Part shown: positions 18,128 to 27,835 of the stretch, piece by piece
How positions within the stretch are numbered: the stretch's first letter is position 1
Layout of the letters: every line of letters begins with the position of its first letter
From: Vampirovibrionales bacterium
GTDB taxonomy: Bacteria > Cyanobacteriota > Vampirovibrionia > Vampirovibrionales > Vampirovibrionaceae
Length of the DNA: 64,000 nt
Direction: 5' to 3'
Assembly: GCA_029866025.1 (NCBI GenBank)
Contig: JARXAD010000001.1
Span: 62,001 to 126,000, forward strand
Position numbers and translations under genes: made by a program
The notes under the pieces: model-generated
The model's input: the letters and a program-made list of their open reading frames with translations, nothing else
Database searches by the model: none
What the model was told of the DNA's origin: nothing

Positions 18128-18919
18128 GTGATTACTGCAACGTTACTGACTACCGTATCTCAGCGCTGGGCCTCTCTCTTGGAATTGGTTCATGATCTTG
18201 TCTGTCGTGAATGTGGTAAAGCGTTGTCTTCAGGTTCCTTTCGAGGCGAATTTCAGGTCTATTGCCTTGATTGCCTTCGTTTTTGGGGATTTTCATCCAT
18301 GGGTGTGTCCACCCAGCATTTGCATATTAGTGCTCTTTGCCAACTCACCTCCCCTCTTAAAAAAATCATCTATGGCTATAAATTTTACGGTGGCCGTCAT
18401 TCACAACAAGTATTACGTCGCTTGTGGTTGCAAGGAGAGTCTGTCTTCAATGCGATTCTACAAAATCATGATGTTCAAAACGATGCTAGGGGGCCTGTCT
18501 GGGTGGTGTCTATTCCGTCGCGGTATCGCAATGAAACCATCGATAGTTCTTCCGCTCGCCCTATAGAGCGTTTGTTTAGTCTTGTGTGCCGCAGCTGGAG
18601 CCGCCCCGAAATACCCGTTTGTTACTTGGGCTCAACAGGGCTGGAGTGGCAACGAGACACTTGGCCCCAGCATCGTTTAACGCAGCGAAAAGAGCGCCTA
18701 AACAACATGCATCAGGCGTTGGCGGTAAACGATGTCCTTTGGCAGCAACGTCTAAAAAACCAAGGTCCGCCCAGTGGCATTGTGGTATTGGATGATTTGG
18801 TCACCACGGGTGCTACGGCTCAAGCGGCGTTAAGTGCTGTCGAGGCCTGGTGCAAGGCCCAGGGCTTTAGCCATATCCCTCAAAAAGTGTTGGCGCTGGC
18901 TTATGTGCCATTAGAGTAG
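18128..18919 (+). CDS. ComF family phosphoribosyltransferase-like protein
   Basis: It is related to ComFC, which is needed for DNA uptake in competent bacteria. The N-terminus has a zinc-finger pair (CRECGKAL and CLDC). The C-terminal PRTase domain has the PRPP loop VVLDDLVTTGATA near residue 220 and the family motif QHRLTQRKERLNNM. The frame is open from 18005, but the GTG at 18128 has AAGAGAG eight bases upstream and gives a standard ComF N-terminus. No other competence gene is adjacent, although prepilin-like genes lie 3 kb downstream. Confidence 0.85.
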   Translation: MITATLLTTVSQRWASLLELVHDLVCRECGKALSSGSFRGEFQVYCLDCLRFWGFSSMGVSTQHLHISALCQLTSPLKKIIYGYKFYGGRHSQQVLRRLWLQGESVFNAILQNHDVQNDARGPVWVVSIPSRYRNETIDSSSARPIERLFSLVCRSWSRPEIPVCYLGSTGLEWQRDTWPQHRLTQRKERLNNMHQALAVNDVLWQQRLKNQGPPSGIVVLDDLVTTGATAQAALSAVEAWCKAQGFSHIPQKVLALAYVPLE

Positions 18920-18947
18920 TAATCGAGAAGGCTAGCTTATGGAAAAC

Positions 18948-20384
18948 CTATTCCCACAGGGAAAAAATGCTGTGGGCTTTGCGTAAACATTCTCGGTACT
19001 CATAGGCGGGGATGGAATCGGCCACAATGCCTGCCCCGGCATGAAAGGCAACATCCCAATGAGGAAAACCTTTTGTTGGGTTTGCGTCTGCTGCTTGTGT
19101 GGCATACAAGCTACGAATGATAATATTCCAGTCCATGGATCCTGTGAGGGCATCCACATACCCCATTGATCCGGTGTATGGACCTCGTGGTAGAGGCTCG
19201 CAGCGGTTAAGCCATTGCACCGACCGTATCTTAGGGCACCCGGTAATGGTGCCCCCAGGAAAAACGGCTTGGAGCACTTGCCATGGTGTCCTTCTGGGCA
19301 ACAACTGTCCTTCAATATCGCTTACCAAGTGGGTAACGTGTGCATAGCGCTCCAGTACCATTAGTTCTCTAACCGTAACGGACCCGGCGATGGCTATTTT
19401 CCCAAGGTCATTGCGTAGCAAGTCCACCAGCATCAGGTGCTCCGCTTGTTCTTTGGCATCACTCCGTAAAGATTCACCTATGGCCGTGTCTTCAAGGTCG
19501 GTGTTTCCTCGACCTCGGGTACCCGCAATGGGTCGGGTAGTGGCCCATTGCTCAGGTAAAGAAGACTGTTCTTCCCAGCGGTTCTCAATGCTTACCAAGC
19601 GTTCGGGCGAGTTGCACACAACCGTTTGATTGTTGGTTTGCCAAAAGCCTGCAAAGGGTGAGGGGTTTTTCTCGGTTAGAGCCTGGTAAATAGGCCACAG
19701 ATCCCCAGTGAGTTGGCTTTTCCACTGAATGGAGAGATTGGCTTGATAGCACTCCCCTTGCTGGATGGCGTGAAGGAGTGTGTTGGCGTGTGCTTCAAAA
19801 GCATCCTGAGATAACGAAGCCTGCCACGGCTGCGCTAAAGACGGTAACCGGATATGTTTCTCCGGCTGTTCTGCGTCATCGTAAAACACTGGGTCATGGT
19901 TTGAAATAAACACTTCACCCGTGGAGTGATCCCACAAAGCCCAGTTGTTGCATTCTACAAATTCTAGTTTAGGTGATGGTTCGTCATTGGTTTTAGCTCT
20001 TGTTAATGCGCCGTCGCACAAATCGGCTGCTTCATAATGAAGGAGCCCTGCCAGACCGCCATGAAAAGGTAATGAGGGTTGATCATCCCAATAAATTCTG
20101 CACTTTTGTCGCGCCTGCTCCAAAACACCCCAAACCGTTTCGCTACAATCGATGTTTTTTTTAACGAACACAGGTTCTTCTAACGTATGACTCTCCCATT
20201 GAAGTGTTTTGTCGAATACGGTCACATGCTGACGGCGTCCCCATCCTATAAGGCTCCAGTGGCAGCCTTCCGATTCGGGGCTATCCAGCAATACAATTGT
20301 TTTGTTATGAGAAATTAATGCTGCCACAACATGCTGCCACTGCTGGTAGGTGATTACCTTGCTGGGTACGACGCTTTCTATCAC
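18948..20384 (-). CDS. pabB: chorismate-binding aminodeoxychorismate/anthranilate synthase component I
   Basis: The C-terminal chorismate-binding domain is clear: TRPIAGTRGRG, then DLLRNDLGKIA, SDIEGQL, FPGGTITGCPKIRS and FHAGAGIVADSIP. These enzymes aminate chorismate with ammonia from a glutaminase partner for folate (PabB) or tryptophan (TrpE). The 478-residue length and a divergent N-terminal domain suit PabB. The motif PIAGT, however, carries Ala where many PabB enzymes have the Lys nucleophile of PIKGT, a TrpE-like feature, so the choice is not certain. It starts at a GTG that overlaps the yebC stop by 4 bp. Confidence 0.8.
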   Translation of the reverse strand: MIESVVPSKVITYQQWQHVVAALISHNKTIVLLDSPESEGCHWSLIGWGRRQHVTVFDKTLQWESHTLEEPVFVKKNIDCSETVWGVLEQARQKCRIYWDDQPSLPFHGGLAGLLHYEAADLCDGALTRAKTNDEPSPKLEFVECNNWALWDHSTGEVFISNHDPVFYDDAEQPEKHIRLPSLAQPWQASLSQDAFEAHANTLLHAIQQGECYQANLSIQWKSQLTGDLWPIYQALTEKNPSPFAGFWQTNNQTVVCNSPERLVSIENRWEEQSSLPEQWATTRPIAGTRGRGNTDLEDTAIGESLRSDAKEQAEHLMLVDLLRNDLGKIAIAGSVTVRELMVLERYAHVTHLVSDIEGQLLPRRTPWQVLQAVFPGGTITGCPKIRSVQWLNRCEPLPRGPYTGSMGYVDALTGSMDWNIIIRSLYATQAADANPTKGFPHWDVAFHAGAGIVADSIPAYEYRECLRKAHSIFSLWE

Positions 20385-21133
20385 GTTAAGCCGTCCAGCA
20401 AATCATCGGCCACGCTGGCGTTGGTGTATACAGCTTGAACGTCGTCGTGGTCTTCAATAGCATCCATTAGGCGGGTAAACGCTTTAATATGATCCGCGTC
20501 GGTTAGTTCGGTGGCATTGTCGGTAATGCGCGTAATTTCGGCGGATGCGACGCCTACTCCGGCCGCTACAAGAGCTTGGCATACGGCATTTAATTCATCC
20601 GGCTCGGTGGTAAGGGTGTAATCGCCGTTTTCATTGTCGGCTTGAACGTCCAATGCACCGGCATCAATGGCTGCGGCCATAACCAGGGCTTCACTCTCTT
20701 TGCCGGACACGGTAATAAGGCCCTTGGCTACAAACATCCAGGACACACAACCATCAGCCCCTAAATTTCCATTAAATTTGTTAAAATAGCTTCGAATATC
20801 GCCAGCAGTGCGGTTGCGGTTGTTGGTTACGGTTTCAATAAGAATAGCCGCTCCTCCGGGGCCATACCCTTCGTAGGTCATGTCTTCCATTCCATCGGCC
20901 CCCAGCCGACCAGCCCCTTTGTCAATGGCGCGTTGCAGGGTATCGCTGGGAAGGCCTGCGGCCTTGGCCCGTTCAATGGCGGTTCGTAGTCTAAAATTGC
21001 CTTCTGGATCGGCACCTCCCAGTTTGGCGGCCTTAATTAGTTCGCGGCTGCACTGGGCAAAGCGAGCCCCTTTTTTATTGTCTTGGGCCTCTTTACGGCG
21101 TTTGATGTTGGCCCACTTGGAATGACCTGCCAC
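20381..21133 (-). CDS. yebC: YebC/PmpR family regulatory protein
   Basis: The opening MAGHSKWANIKRRKEAQDNK and the internal GYGPGGAAILIETVTNNRNR near residue 90 identify the YebC/PmpR family. These have been described as transcriptional regulators and more recently linked to translation of hard-to-read stretches. Length (250 residues) and the three-domain layout are standard. It is the first gene of an operon with pabB and is divergent from the GT2 gene. Confidence 0.95.
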   Translation of the reverse strand: MAGHSKWANIKRRKEAQDNKKGARFAQCSRELIKAAKLGGADPEGNFRLRTAIERAKAAGLPSDTLQRAIDKGAGRLGADGMEDMTYEGYGPGGAAILIETVTNNRNRTAGDIRSYFNKFNGNLGADGCVSWMFVAKGLITVSGKESEALVMAAAIDAGALDVQADNENGDYTLTTEPDELNAVCQALVAAGVGVASAEITRITDNATELTDADHIKAFTRLMDAIEDHDDVQAVYTNASVADDLLDGLT

Positions 21134-21231
21134 GGGAATGTGTTCTCCATCGGTTCAAAGAATATGATTTAAAACAAGACCTTTATTATAGCCGCTTGCC
21201 GTTTTTGGCGCTCCCCGTAATGATATGAAGT

Positions 21232-22047
21232 ATGACTGATGAATTACTTTCTCCACCCTCTGAGTCTCATGCCTCGCTGCTCCATGAGGTGGCTACGGGG
21301 CCTGCGACGAGCACCAAGCCCTTGGTTGCTGTGGTGTTTACCCATAATGACGAAGCCACACTGGAGCGTTGCCTAGCCTCCATTCAGTTGTGTGTGCAGG
21401 CCATTTGGGTATTAGATGCTGGGAGTACCGATAATACCTTGACCATTGCTCGCCAATATACGGAGCACGTTTACTATTTGCCAGAGGGCGATTCATGGCA
21501 CATGTGGCAAGTTGCCAAAGCAGCCTTAAATGCTGAATATCCCCGAGATGCCTGGGTACTGTGGCTAGAGCCAGTAGACTGGCTGCCGGTTGAGTCTCAG
21601 CAGCAGCTGGAACGCTGGCACCGGTTGGAAGCTCCCACCGCGACAGGAGGATTTTTATTGAAGCAGGTGTTGCACCATTGGGATGGTCAGCCTCTTTATT
21701 GGGGTGGATTGGTTCATCTTGATTGTCGCTTGGCGCAGCTAAGCACCCTTCGCCCCGAGGATAGCTCGCTATTTTGTGGCTGGGTAATGGACTCGGTCGC
21801 CCCTTTGTTGGGGGTAATTGTGTATCACCAGCCTTATGATTCTTTTAACACCCTCTTACAGGGCGCCTTGCATTGGGGGCAGCGAACCCAAGTGAAGCAG
21901 TTGTCGGAAGGTAAGTTGGGATCAAATCCAAATGGTATGGCTGGCTTTATGTTCAAGCTGATGTGGGTTTGGGGTCGCTACTTAGGCTGTTTTGATGGTG
22001 TGGCTGGATTTTTGTGGTCGGTGCCACGCGTACTTTTAAAAAATTAG
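21232..22047 (+). CDS. glycosyltransferase family 2, WaaE/KdtX-like
   Basis: This GT-A fold glycosyltransferase has the start VAVVFTHNDEATLERCLASI and the nucleotide-binding VLDAGSTDNTLTIA near residues 62-75, followed by WVLWLEPVDWLP. The short one-domain layout is like WaaE/KdtX-type enzymes that add a sugar to LPS core. The usual DxD is not obvious. It is a single gene, and the three GT9 genes nearby support an envelope role. Confidence 0.8.
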   Translation: MTDELLSPPSESHASLLHEVATGPATSTKPLVAVVFTHNDEATLERCLASIQLCVQAIWVLDAGSTDNTLTIARQYTEHVYYLPEGDSWHMWQVAKAALNAEYPRDAWVLWLEPVDWLPVESQQQLERWHRLEAPTATGGFLLKQVLHHWDGQPLYWGGLVHLDCRLAQLSTLRPEDSSLFCGWVMDSVAPLLGVIVYHQPYDSFNTLLQGALHWGQRTQVKQLSEGKLGSNPNGMAGFMFKLMWVWGRYLGCFDGVAGFLWSVPRVLLKN

Positions 22048-22072
22048 AAAAATTAATAAGCCTCTAATGGCG

Positions 22073-22912
22073 TCACCCTTCGGCATCCATTCCGCCCCCA
22101 CCCCCACCCCCACCGCCATGGCCCCCACCGCCTAGGCAAGCCACGCTTAGGGCGTCGGAAGCACATGCAAGGGTAACAGCATCGGCCGCTTCTTTGTCCG
22201 CTGCTTCCGACGTATCAGTTGGATCAACGTAGGCTGATGCGGTAGCATCCACAACACTGTCTGCTACTTCTTCACCCCCCGCGGGAAAGAAAAAGGCCAG
22301 CTCTGGTAATTGGTAGGTCGCTGCATCGGTATCAAATAGAGCACTAAATTTGTCGGTACCGTCTACATTGATGGATAAATTGGTAAATACAAAGCGTACG
22401 GGTGCTTTGCCTGTTACTAAAGCGTCGGCACCATTCACGTCATAAGCGACGCCACAAGGGCTGGGGCAATCTATGGTTAAGTCGAGATTTCCTGGTAATT
22501 CGGGCTTAACGTTGCTTAAGCCCACGGTGTCTGGTGCAACACCTTCAGCAGACTCTCCTCGTAGCATGTCACCCCCCGTAAAACGATAAATAACGTAATG
22601 AAATTCTTCACCCGCCATCAAATCGGTTTCATCGGTAACGGAAATTTGTAAATAGTCTCCATCCCAAGTTGCGGCAAAAGCCTTTTTAAAATCGTTTTTA
22701 ATAATGCCTGCTATGGCTAGTCCAGCATTTGTTTCGGATTGCCGTGCTTGATAGTTAAGCCCCGCATTAACAGCGGTAGTAACGGCCGATGTAACGGCAA
22801 AGGCCGTAAGTACCGATAAGGCCATGGCGATAGCCAATTCAATCAAGGTAAACCCCTTACGAGGACCTTTGATAGAAATCTTTTGACATGGGTAAGTTAA
22901 GGGCAATAACAT
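22073..22912 (-). CDS. type IV prepilin-like protein with poly-glycine tail
   Basis: The class III signal KGFTLIELAIAMALSVLTAF gives a prepilin peptidase site G/F with Glu at +5, followed by the hydrophobic helix. The body of about 200 residues has Cys pairs (CPSPCG). The C-terminus is a low-complexity run of Gly with one His (GGGGHGGGGGGGGG) ending MDAEG. It should be a minor pilin or pseudopilin exported by a type IV pilus or type II secretion machine. It lies 15 bp downstream of a second prepilin gene. Confidence 0.85.
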   Translation of the reverse strand: MLLPLTYPCQKISIKGPRKGFTLIELAIAMALSVLTAFAVTSAVTTAVNAGLNYQARQSETNAGLAIAGIIKNDFKKAFAATWDGDYLQISVTDETDLMAGEEFHYVIYRFTGGDMLRGESAEGVAPDTVGLSNVKPELPGNLDLTIDCPSPCGVAYDVNGADALVTGKAPVRFVFTNLSINVDGTDKFSALFDTDAATYQLPELAFFFPAGGEEVADSVVDATASAYVDPTDTSEAADKEAADAVTLACASDALSVACLGGGGHGGGGGGGGGMDAEG

Positions 22913-22927
22913 AACCGCAAGATGCTC

Positions 22928-23374
22928 CTATAAAGCAATGATTTGGCCTCCTGCAAGACCAAAATGAGAAAATCCTGTTAAGGAGGTAACCTGAACCACG
23001 CCATTAAGCCCCACTAAAAAGCCAGCCCCTTTGCCTTTGAATGTTAAGGTGCAAGCGCCTGCGCCGGCCCCACAGTTTAGTGTTACGTCTGCTGCTGAGT
23101 CCGTCTGGTCTTCAATAGAGGTAGCAAGGGTTATTAAATTAGCCGTATCATTCGGAGGGTCGCCGGTTAACATGGCTGCTTGACTGGCTCCAGATTCTAA
23201 CTGTACTTGCACGCTTCGCACTAAGGCTGCATCGGCGCTTTCCGTGTTCCAAAGCAAACTTAAAGAAACAGCGCTAATAATGCCAATAATGGCCAGCACC
23301 ACCGCCAGTTCAATAAGCGTAAACCCTGGTCGGGCCGTTAGCGCGAGTTTAAATGGTATAAAGCCGATGGCCAT
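22928..23374 (-). CDS. type IV prepilin-like protein
   Basis: The prepilin signal is RPGFTLIELAVVLAIIGIIS, with cleavage after Gly and Glu at +5. The mature domain of about 120 residues is small and has one Cys pair (LNCGAGAGACTL). The 14-residue leader is normal for a class III signal. It is the first gene of a two-gene minus-strand operon with the longer prepilin. No assembly ATPase or peptidase gene is in the window. Confidence 0.87.
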   Translation of the reverse strand: MAIGFIPFKLALTARPGFTLIELAVVLAIIGIISAVSLSLLWNTESADAALVRSVQVQLESGASQAAMLTGDPPNDTANLITLATSIEDQTDSAADVTLNCGAGAGACTLTFKGKGAGFLVGLNGVVQVTSLTGFSHFGLAGGQIIAL

Positions 23375-23544
23375 GATGGGTCTCTATACGTTAGAACAAA
23401 AGGGGGGTAATGGAGCCCTTTGCTTAAGGTATCGGTGGTTTTCTACCAAACTAAAGCCTTTTAATAAGCCAGTTGTTACAGTCCTCTTTCTTAGTCGTAG
23501 AATAAGCTGTAAATAGTGAAGATATTTATGCGAAAGGAATGAGC

Positions 23545-23730
23545 ATGTTTTTTACACTGCTGTGTTTGGGCTTGTGGGCCCTGGTGGCTTTTAAAGTACC
23601 TACCGATTTGTTTGGCTGGCTGATGTTGGTGGGTGCTGGCTGGGTGTTTGGCTTTTTAGATGGCCGCAGAGCCACCCAAAATCACAGCGATGCCGAGCCT
23701 TTACCTCACCATTTATTGCCTAATGAGTAA
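23545..23730 (+). CDS. small membrane protein
   Basis: This 61-residue protein has two hydrophobic segments (FFTLLCLGLWALVAFKV and LFGWLMLVGAGWVFGFL), a basic DGRR turn and a polar tail. AAAGGA is placed six bases before the ATG at 23545, whereas it is too close to serve the ATG at 23539. It lies 8 bp before glcD and is probably the leader gene of the glycolate operon. The function is unknown. Confidence 0.6.
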   Translation: MFFTLLCLGLWALVAFKVPTDLFGWLMLVGAGWVFGFLDGRRATQNHSDAEPLPHHLLPNE

Positions 23731-23738
23731 ACGTAACG

Positions 23739-25277
23739 ATGGCCACCGTTGCCGCCCTTTCATCGCTTCCTCAAGCGCTACCCAAAGCATTTATTAAGCA
23801 GTTGCAACAAGCTGTTGGCAAAGCTTATGTACTAACAGCGCCGGAAGAGCAACGCGTGTATGAGTGCGATGCCTATTTGCTCATGCAAGCGCCCCCTCAA
23901 GCAGTCGTATTACCCATCAGCACCCAGCAAGTGGCCGATGTGGTAAAGGCCTGTAACCAGTTTGATATTGCTTTTACGGCCCGCGGCGCCGGAACAGGAT
24001 TATCGGGGGGGGCTTTAGCCTTACAGGGCGGCATTATTATCAGCCTAAACCGTATGCAACGCATTGTGGCCATTGATGAGGCCAACCAAACGGCCACGGT
24101 AGAAGCCGGTGTGGTGAATGGTCGTTTGAATGAAGTGTTGGCTTCCAGCAATTTTTTCTTTGCCCCAGACCCATCCAGCCAATCGGCCAGCACCATTGGC
24201 GGCAACATCGCCGAAAATGCTGGAGGCATTCACTGCCTAAAATACGGCGTCACCACTGACCACGTGCTGGCACTGGAAATGGTGACCACCGAAGGGGAAG
24301 TGATTTGGCTGGGTTCTAGCAACCGTTTTAACAGGGGCCTTAATTTAACGGGCTTACTTACGGGCAGCGAAGGCACCTTGGGCATTGTGACCCAAGCCCT
24401 GGTAGCCCTAACGCGCCGCCCCCAAGCCATTCAGGTATTTCTAGCTGCTTTCCCCAACATTCAAACGGCGGCTAACTGCGTTTCTGCCATTATGAGAGAC
24501 GGCCTTGCCCCTGCTGCCCTAGAATTGATGGATGCTTTTACCGTTCGCGCTGTGAATGCCGCTTTTGGTGTGGGATTTCCGGAAGACAGCGAAGCGGTGC
24601 TGTTAATTGAAATAGACGGCACTAAAGCGTCCCTTGCCCAGCGAGGGACCGTATTAAACGATCTCTTAAAAAGTCATCAGGCCCTACAAATTAAAGAGGC
24701 CACCACCCCCGAAGACCGCCACAACTTATGGCAGGCCCGCAAAAAAGCGGTAGCCAGTTATGGGCGTTACTATCCTGCTTTTTACTTACACGACTGCGTG
24801 ATTCCACGCAGCCAGTTGGCGCCGGTTTTGTCCCAAATTTTAGCGGTATGTGAACATCACAACGTGGCCATTGCCAACGTATTCCACGCAGGAGACGGTA
24901 ATTTACATCCCCATATTCTCTTTAATCCCAAGGATGACGGCATTCACAACCGCGTCCACGCCGCAGGCGTGGCCATTATTGACATTTGCTTGGCGGCAGG
25001 CGGCACCCTCAGCGGTGAACACGGTATTGGCATTGAAAAAGCCCACCTGATGCCCAAAGTGTTTAACCCTGCCGATTTAGAGCGCATGGCCGCCATCAAA
25101 TCTGTTTTTGATCTTAGTGGACGCTGCAACCCGGGAAAATTGTTTCCGGTTCGTCATGGGTGTGGCGAAGTGGGCGCCCATGGGCCCTTTGGGAAAGCCC
25201 TTGTTAACACAATGCCTCAACAAACATGGTTAGGGCGTTCCATAGCAGCACTTGCAGAGCGAGGGCTGTGGATATGA
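23739..25277 (+). CDS. glcD: glycolate oxidase subunit GlcD
   Basis: This is the FAD-binding catalytic subunit of glycolate dehydrogenase, oxidising glycolate (or D-lactate) to glyoxylate. The PCMH-type FAD domain shows ARGAGTGLSGGALALQGG near residue 78 and DPSSQSASTIGGNIAENAGG. The C-terminal cap has the motifs NVFHAGDGNLHPHILFNP and LSGEHGIGIEKAHLM. The 512 residues include a C-terminal extension of about 40 residues past the usual end. Its stop overlaps the glcE start by 4 bp. Confidence 0.95.
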   Translation: MATVAALSSLPQALPKAFIKQLQQAVGKAYVLTAPEEQRVYECDAYLLMQAPPQAVVLPISTQQVADVVKACNQFDIAFTARGAGTGLSGGALALQGGIIISLNRMQRIVAIDEANQTATVEAGVVNGRLNEVLASSNFFFAPDPSSQSASTIGGNIAENAGGIHCLKYGVTTDHVLALEMVTTEGEVIWLGSSNRFNRGLNLTGLLTGSEGTLGIVTQALVALTRRPQAIQVFLAAFPNIQTAANCVSAIMRDGLAPAALELMDAFTVRAVNAAFGVGFPEDSEAVLLIEIDGTKASLAQRGTVLNDLLKSHQALQIKEATTPEDRHNLWQARKKAVASYGRYYPAFYLHDCVIPRSQLAPVLSQILAVCEHHNVAIANVFHAGDGNLHPHILFNPKDDGIHNRVHAAGVAIIDICLAAGGTLSGEHGIGIEKAHLMPKVFNPADLERMAAIKSVFDLSGRCNPGKLFPVRHGCGEVGAHGPFGKALVNTMPQQTWLGRSIAALAERGLWI

Positions 25278-26386
25278 ATTCTTTAAGCGCACTTCACCCA
25301 CACATTCTTCATTACTGGCCCGACGATCACACCCTTCAAACTCAAACGGGCCTAATGTGGGGACAACTTTTACAGTACGGTGCTCCCTACTATCAAGGTC
25401 TGCCTTTGATGTACCCGCTTCACTGGACGCTGCATGATATTTTAAGTGCCGATTGGCCGAGCGTTACTACAGGCTTAGCTGGCCGCTACCCGCGCGACAC
25501 AGTGTTGGGCCTCTCCATCACTGATGGCCACGGCATCACCACCAAAGCTGGGGGGCGCGTAATGAAAAACGTAACGGGTTATGATGTGTGCCGCCTAATG
25601 GTGGGAAGTCATCATAGCTTGGCGACGATTACGGAAGTCATCTTAAAATTAACCACGCTGCCCAAAGCATTTTACGGCTATTGGTTTGGTTGTGCCTCCG
25701 CCACTCAAGCCTTGACACTGTGCAACACGCTACTCACTCATCGCCGAGAAGCTTTGTGGGCCTGTGAAACGGTTTCGAGCAGCACGAGCAAAGGCCCTAA
25801 AAAATTTCAAGTATTTGTACTGTCCACAGAACCATTGCCTGCGGATGGATTTCATACCGCCACGACCGAACTTTTGCCTTATGAAGCAGCCCTGCAAACC
25901 GCTGCCCAACTCTCTGGCTTTGGCTGGGAAGTCAACACCGCAGGCCTTTCTCCAAATCCTTCCCCAGAAACTCTTTCTGGCATTCTCGCCGTGTCGTTCG
26001 GCACAGTGGCTTTTGCAGCGCACCGTTTGGAAGAGTGTTTAGCCGAAAGTGATTTTTCAAATTATCAGTGGCAGTGCCGTCCTGCCGCTGGGCTTCTTTT
26101 GTTTTCGGCCTCATTGCCTCACAAAACGTCAGTCACTCAATGGGAAACCGCATTCAACAACCTTCTTGAAGGCTTTCCCGAATTGCAGACAACGCCCAAA
26201 CAGGCCTCGCTTCGTATTACGCAGTGGCCACCCAGCCTAACAAATGCTGTTAACGCCCTGCATTTGCCGTCACCCAACACCCCTGAAGCTCACTATTATC
26301 AAAGCTTAAAGCACCTGTACGACCCAAATAATCTTCTCCAATCGCCTCATCTGCCCCTCCATTTGCTTAACGTGCCTGTCGCCTAA
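25274..26386 (+). CDS. glcE: glycolate oxidase subunit GlcE
   Basis: This is the shorter FAD-binding partner of GlcD. It keeps the motif HGITTKAGGRVMKNVTGYD near residue 96, typical of GlcE, but has a diverged C-terminal half. The frame is open from 25226 inside glcD; the ATG at 25274 that overlaps the glcD stop (ATGA) is the natural start. It works in a membrane-associated GlcDEF complex. glcF begins at the last base of its stop codon. Confidence 0.9.
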   Translation: MNSLSALHPHILHYWPDDHTLQTQTGLMWGQLLQYGAPYYQGLPLMYPLHWTLHDILSADWPSVTTGLAGRYPRDTVLGLSITDGHGITTKAGGRVMKNVTGYDVCRLMVGSHHSLATITEVILKLTTLPKAFYGYWFGCASATQALTLCNTLLTHRREALWACETVSSSTSKGPKKFQVFVLSTEPLPADGFHTATTELLPYEAALQTAAQLSGFGWEVNTAGLSPNPSPETLSGILAVSFGTVAFAAHRLEECLAESDFSNYQWQCRPAAGLLLFSASLPHKTSVTQWETAFNNLLEGFPELQTTPKQASLRITQWPPSLTNAVNALHLPSPNTPEAHYYQSLKHLYDPNNLLQSPHLPLHLLNVPVA

Positions 26387-27777
26387 TGTCTTGTCCTTCC
26401 ACCTTTAACAAAACCTCATCGGAGCTCTCTTTTTTAAGCGACGCCCAGCTGCAAGCGTGTATTCATTGTGGATTGTGCCTGCCCGTATGCCCCACGTACG
26501 AGGCCACCGGCTCGGAAGCCGAGTCTCCTCGAGGACGTTTGCACCTCATGAAAGCTTGGCAAGACGGTTCTCTGGATGCCAGAGCCATTGAGCCCCATAT
26601 TGACCAGTGTTTGGGGTGCATGGCGTGTCAAACATCTTGCCCATCTGGCATTGATTACAACGCCTTGCTCCACCAAACCCGTGTGGTTTTGGCCGATCAA
26701 CCCCCTTCGTGGCGGTATCACTTTAAGCAGTGGATTAAATCCTTTGGAGTGGCCGAAATGCTGGCCAAACACAAGCGATTAGCGATGATCACCCACGTGT
26801 TACGCTTCTATCAAAGGCTGGGGATTCCTCAATGGGTGAATCAAACGGGTTTGCTGGCATTTCTTTCCAAAACACTCCAGCAACAGCATGCCCTAATGCC
26901 AAATTTATTGACCGACACCGCCCCTCCGCTGGTAGGCCATGAGATTTTTGAGCCGACCACCATTACTCCGCACACTCCAAGCGTTTTACTGTGGACGGGC
27001 TGTTTAATGAACGCATGGTTTTCCCACATCCACTGGGCTACCCTTCGGGTGCTGGTGGCCCAAGGGTATCGGGTCATTACCGTGCCTTCGGGATGCTGTG
27101 GGGCACTTGTTCATCACAGCGGTGATACAAGAACCTCCCAAACCCTTGGCCATCAATCCCTGCAATCTATCGAATCTACACTGACTCAGGCAGGGCTGAC
27201 GTTAAACGATATTACCGCCATTGTAGTGAATGCGGCTGGCTGTGGCTCCACACTGCAAGAGTATAATGCTTTTGTGGAAGCGACACCTGAAGGCTTTTCA
27301 GCCAAAGTACTCGATCCCTTGGCATTGCTGGCTCAACAGCCGTTGGATCTGTCCACCTGGCAACCCCCTTCACAATCTCTACGAGTGACGTATCATGCCG
27401 CTTGCCATTTACACCACGCCCAAGGCGTTAAAACAGCCCATGAAATTGTTATGGGCCATCTTCCCAATGTAACGTGGGTTCTACTGGCTGGGTACGACCA
27501 ATGCTGCGGTAGCGCCGGTGTCTTTAACGTGGAGTATCCCCAACTAGCCCACGATATCTTGTCTCCTAAAATAGAGGCCCTAAAGGCCACGGGCGCTAGC
27601 GTGTTACTCAACAGCAACCCGGGGTGCCTCATGCAATGGCAATCGGGCTGCAACGATGCCCATTTGGATTTAGAGATTCTTCACCCCATGGAATTTTTAG
27701 CCAAAGGCTACCTGCCTTTACCGAATGAACCGCACGAAACCCAGCGTAGTATCTGCTGGACGTCTTCGCTACACTAA
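26386..27777 (+). CDS. glcF: glycolate oxidase iron-sulfur subunit GlcF
   Basis: Two 4Fe-4S ferredoxin-like motifs are present: CIHCGLCLPVCPTY near residue 25 and CLGCMACQTSCPSG near residue 75. Two Cys-rich CCG domains follow (SGCCGALVHHSG, then YHAACHLHHAQG and QCCGSAGVFN), as in GlcF, LutA and HdrB-type electron carriers. It passes electrons from GlcDE to the respiratory chain. It is the last glc gene, and devC begins within its 3' region or just after. Confidence 0.95.
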   Translation: MSCPSTFNKTSSELSFLSDAQLQACIHCGLCLPVCPTYEATGSEAESPRGRLHLMKAWQDGSLDARAIEPHIDQCLGCMACQTSCPSGIDYNALLHQTRVVLADQPPSWRYHFKQWIKSFGVAEMLAKHKRLAMITHVLRFYQRLGIPQWVNQTGLLAFLSKTLQQQHALMPNLLTDTAPPLVGHEIFEPTTITPHTPSVLLWTGCLMNAWFSHIHWATLRVLVAQGYRVITVPSGCCGALVHHSGDTRTSQTLGHQSLQSIESTLTQAGLTLNDITAIVVNAAGCGSTLQEYNAFVEATPEGFSAKVLDPLALLAQQPLDLSTWQPPSQSLRVTYHAACHLHHAQGVKTAHEIVMGHLPNVTWVLLAGYDQCCGSAGVFNVEYPQLAHDILSPKIEALKATGASVLLNSNPGCLMQWQSGCNDAHLDLEILHPMEFLAKGYLPLPNEPHETQRSICWTSSLH

Positions 27778-27835
27778 GCTTATCCCTATTACCTATGAGT
27801 ATGGAACCCTACTGCTGGAGAGCGTCCTTAGCGCC

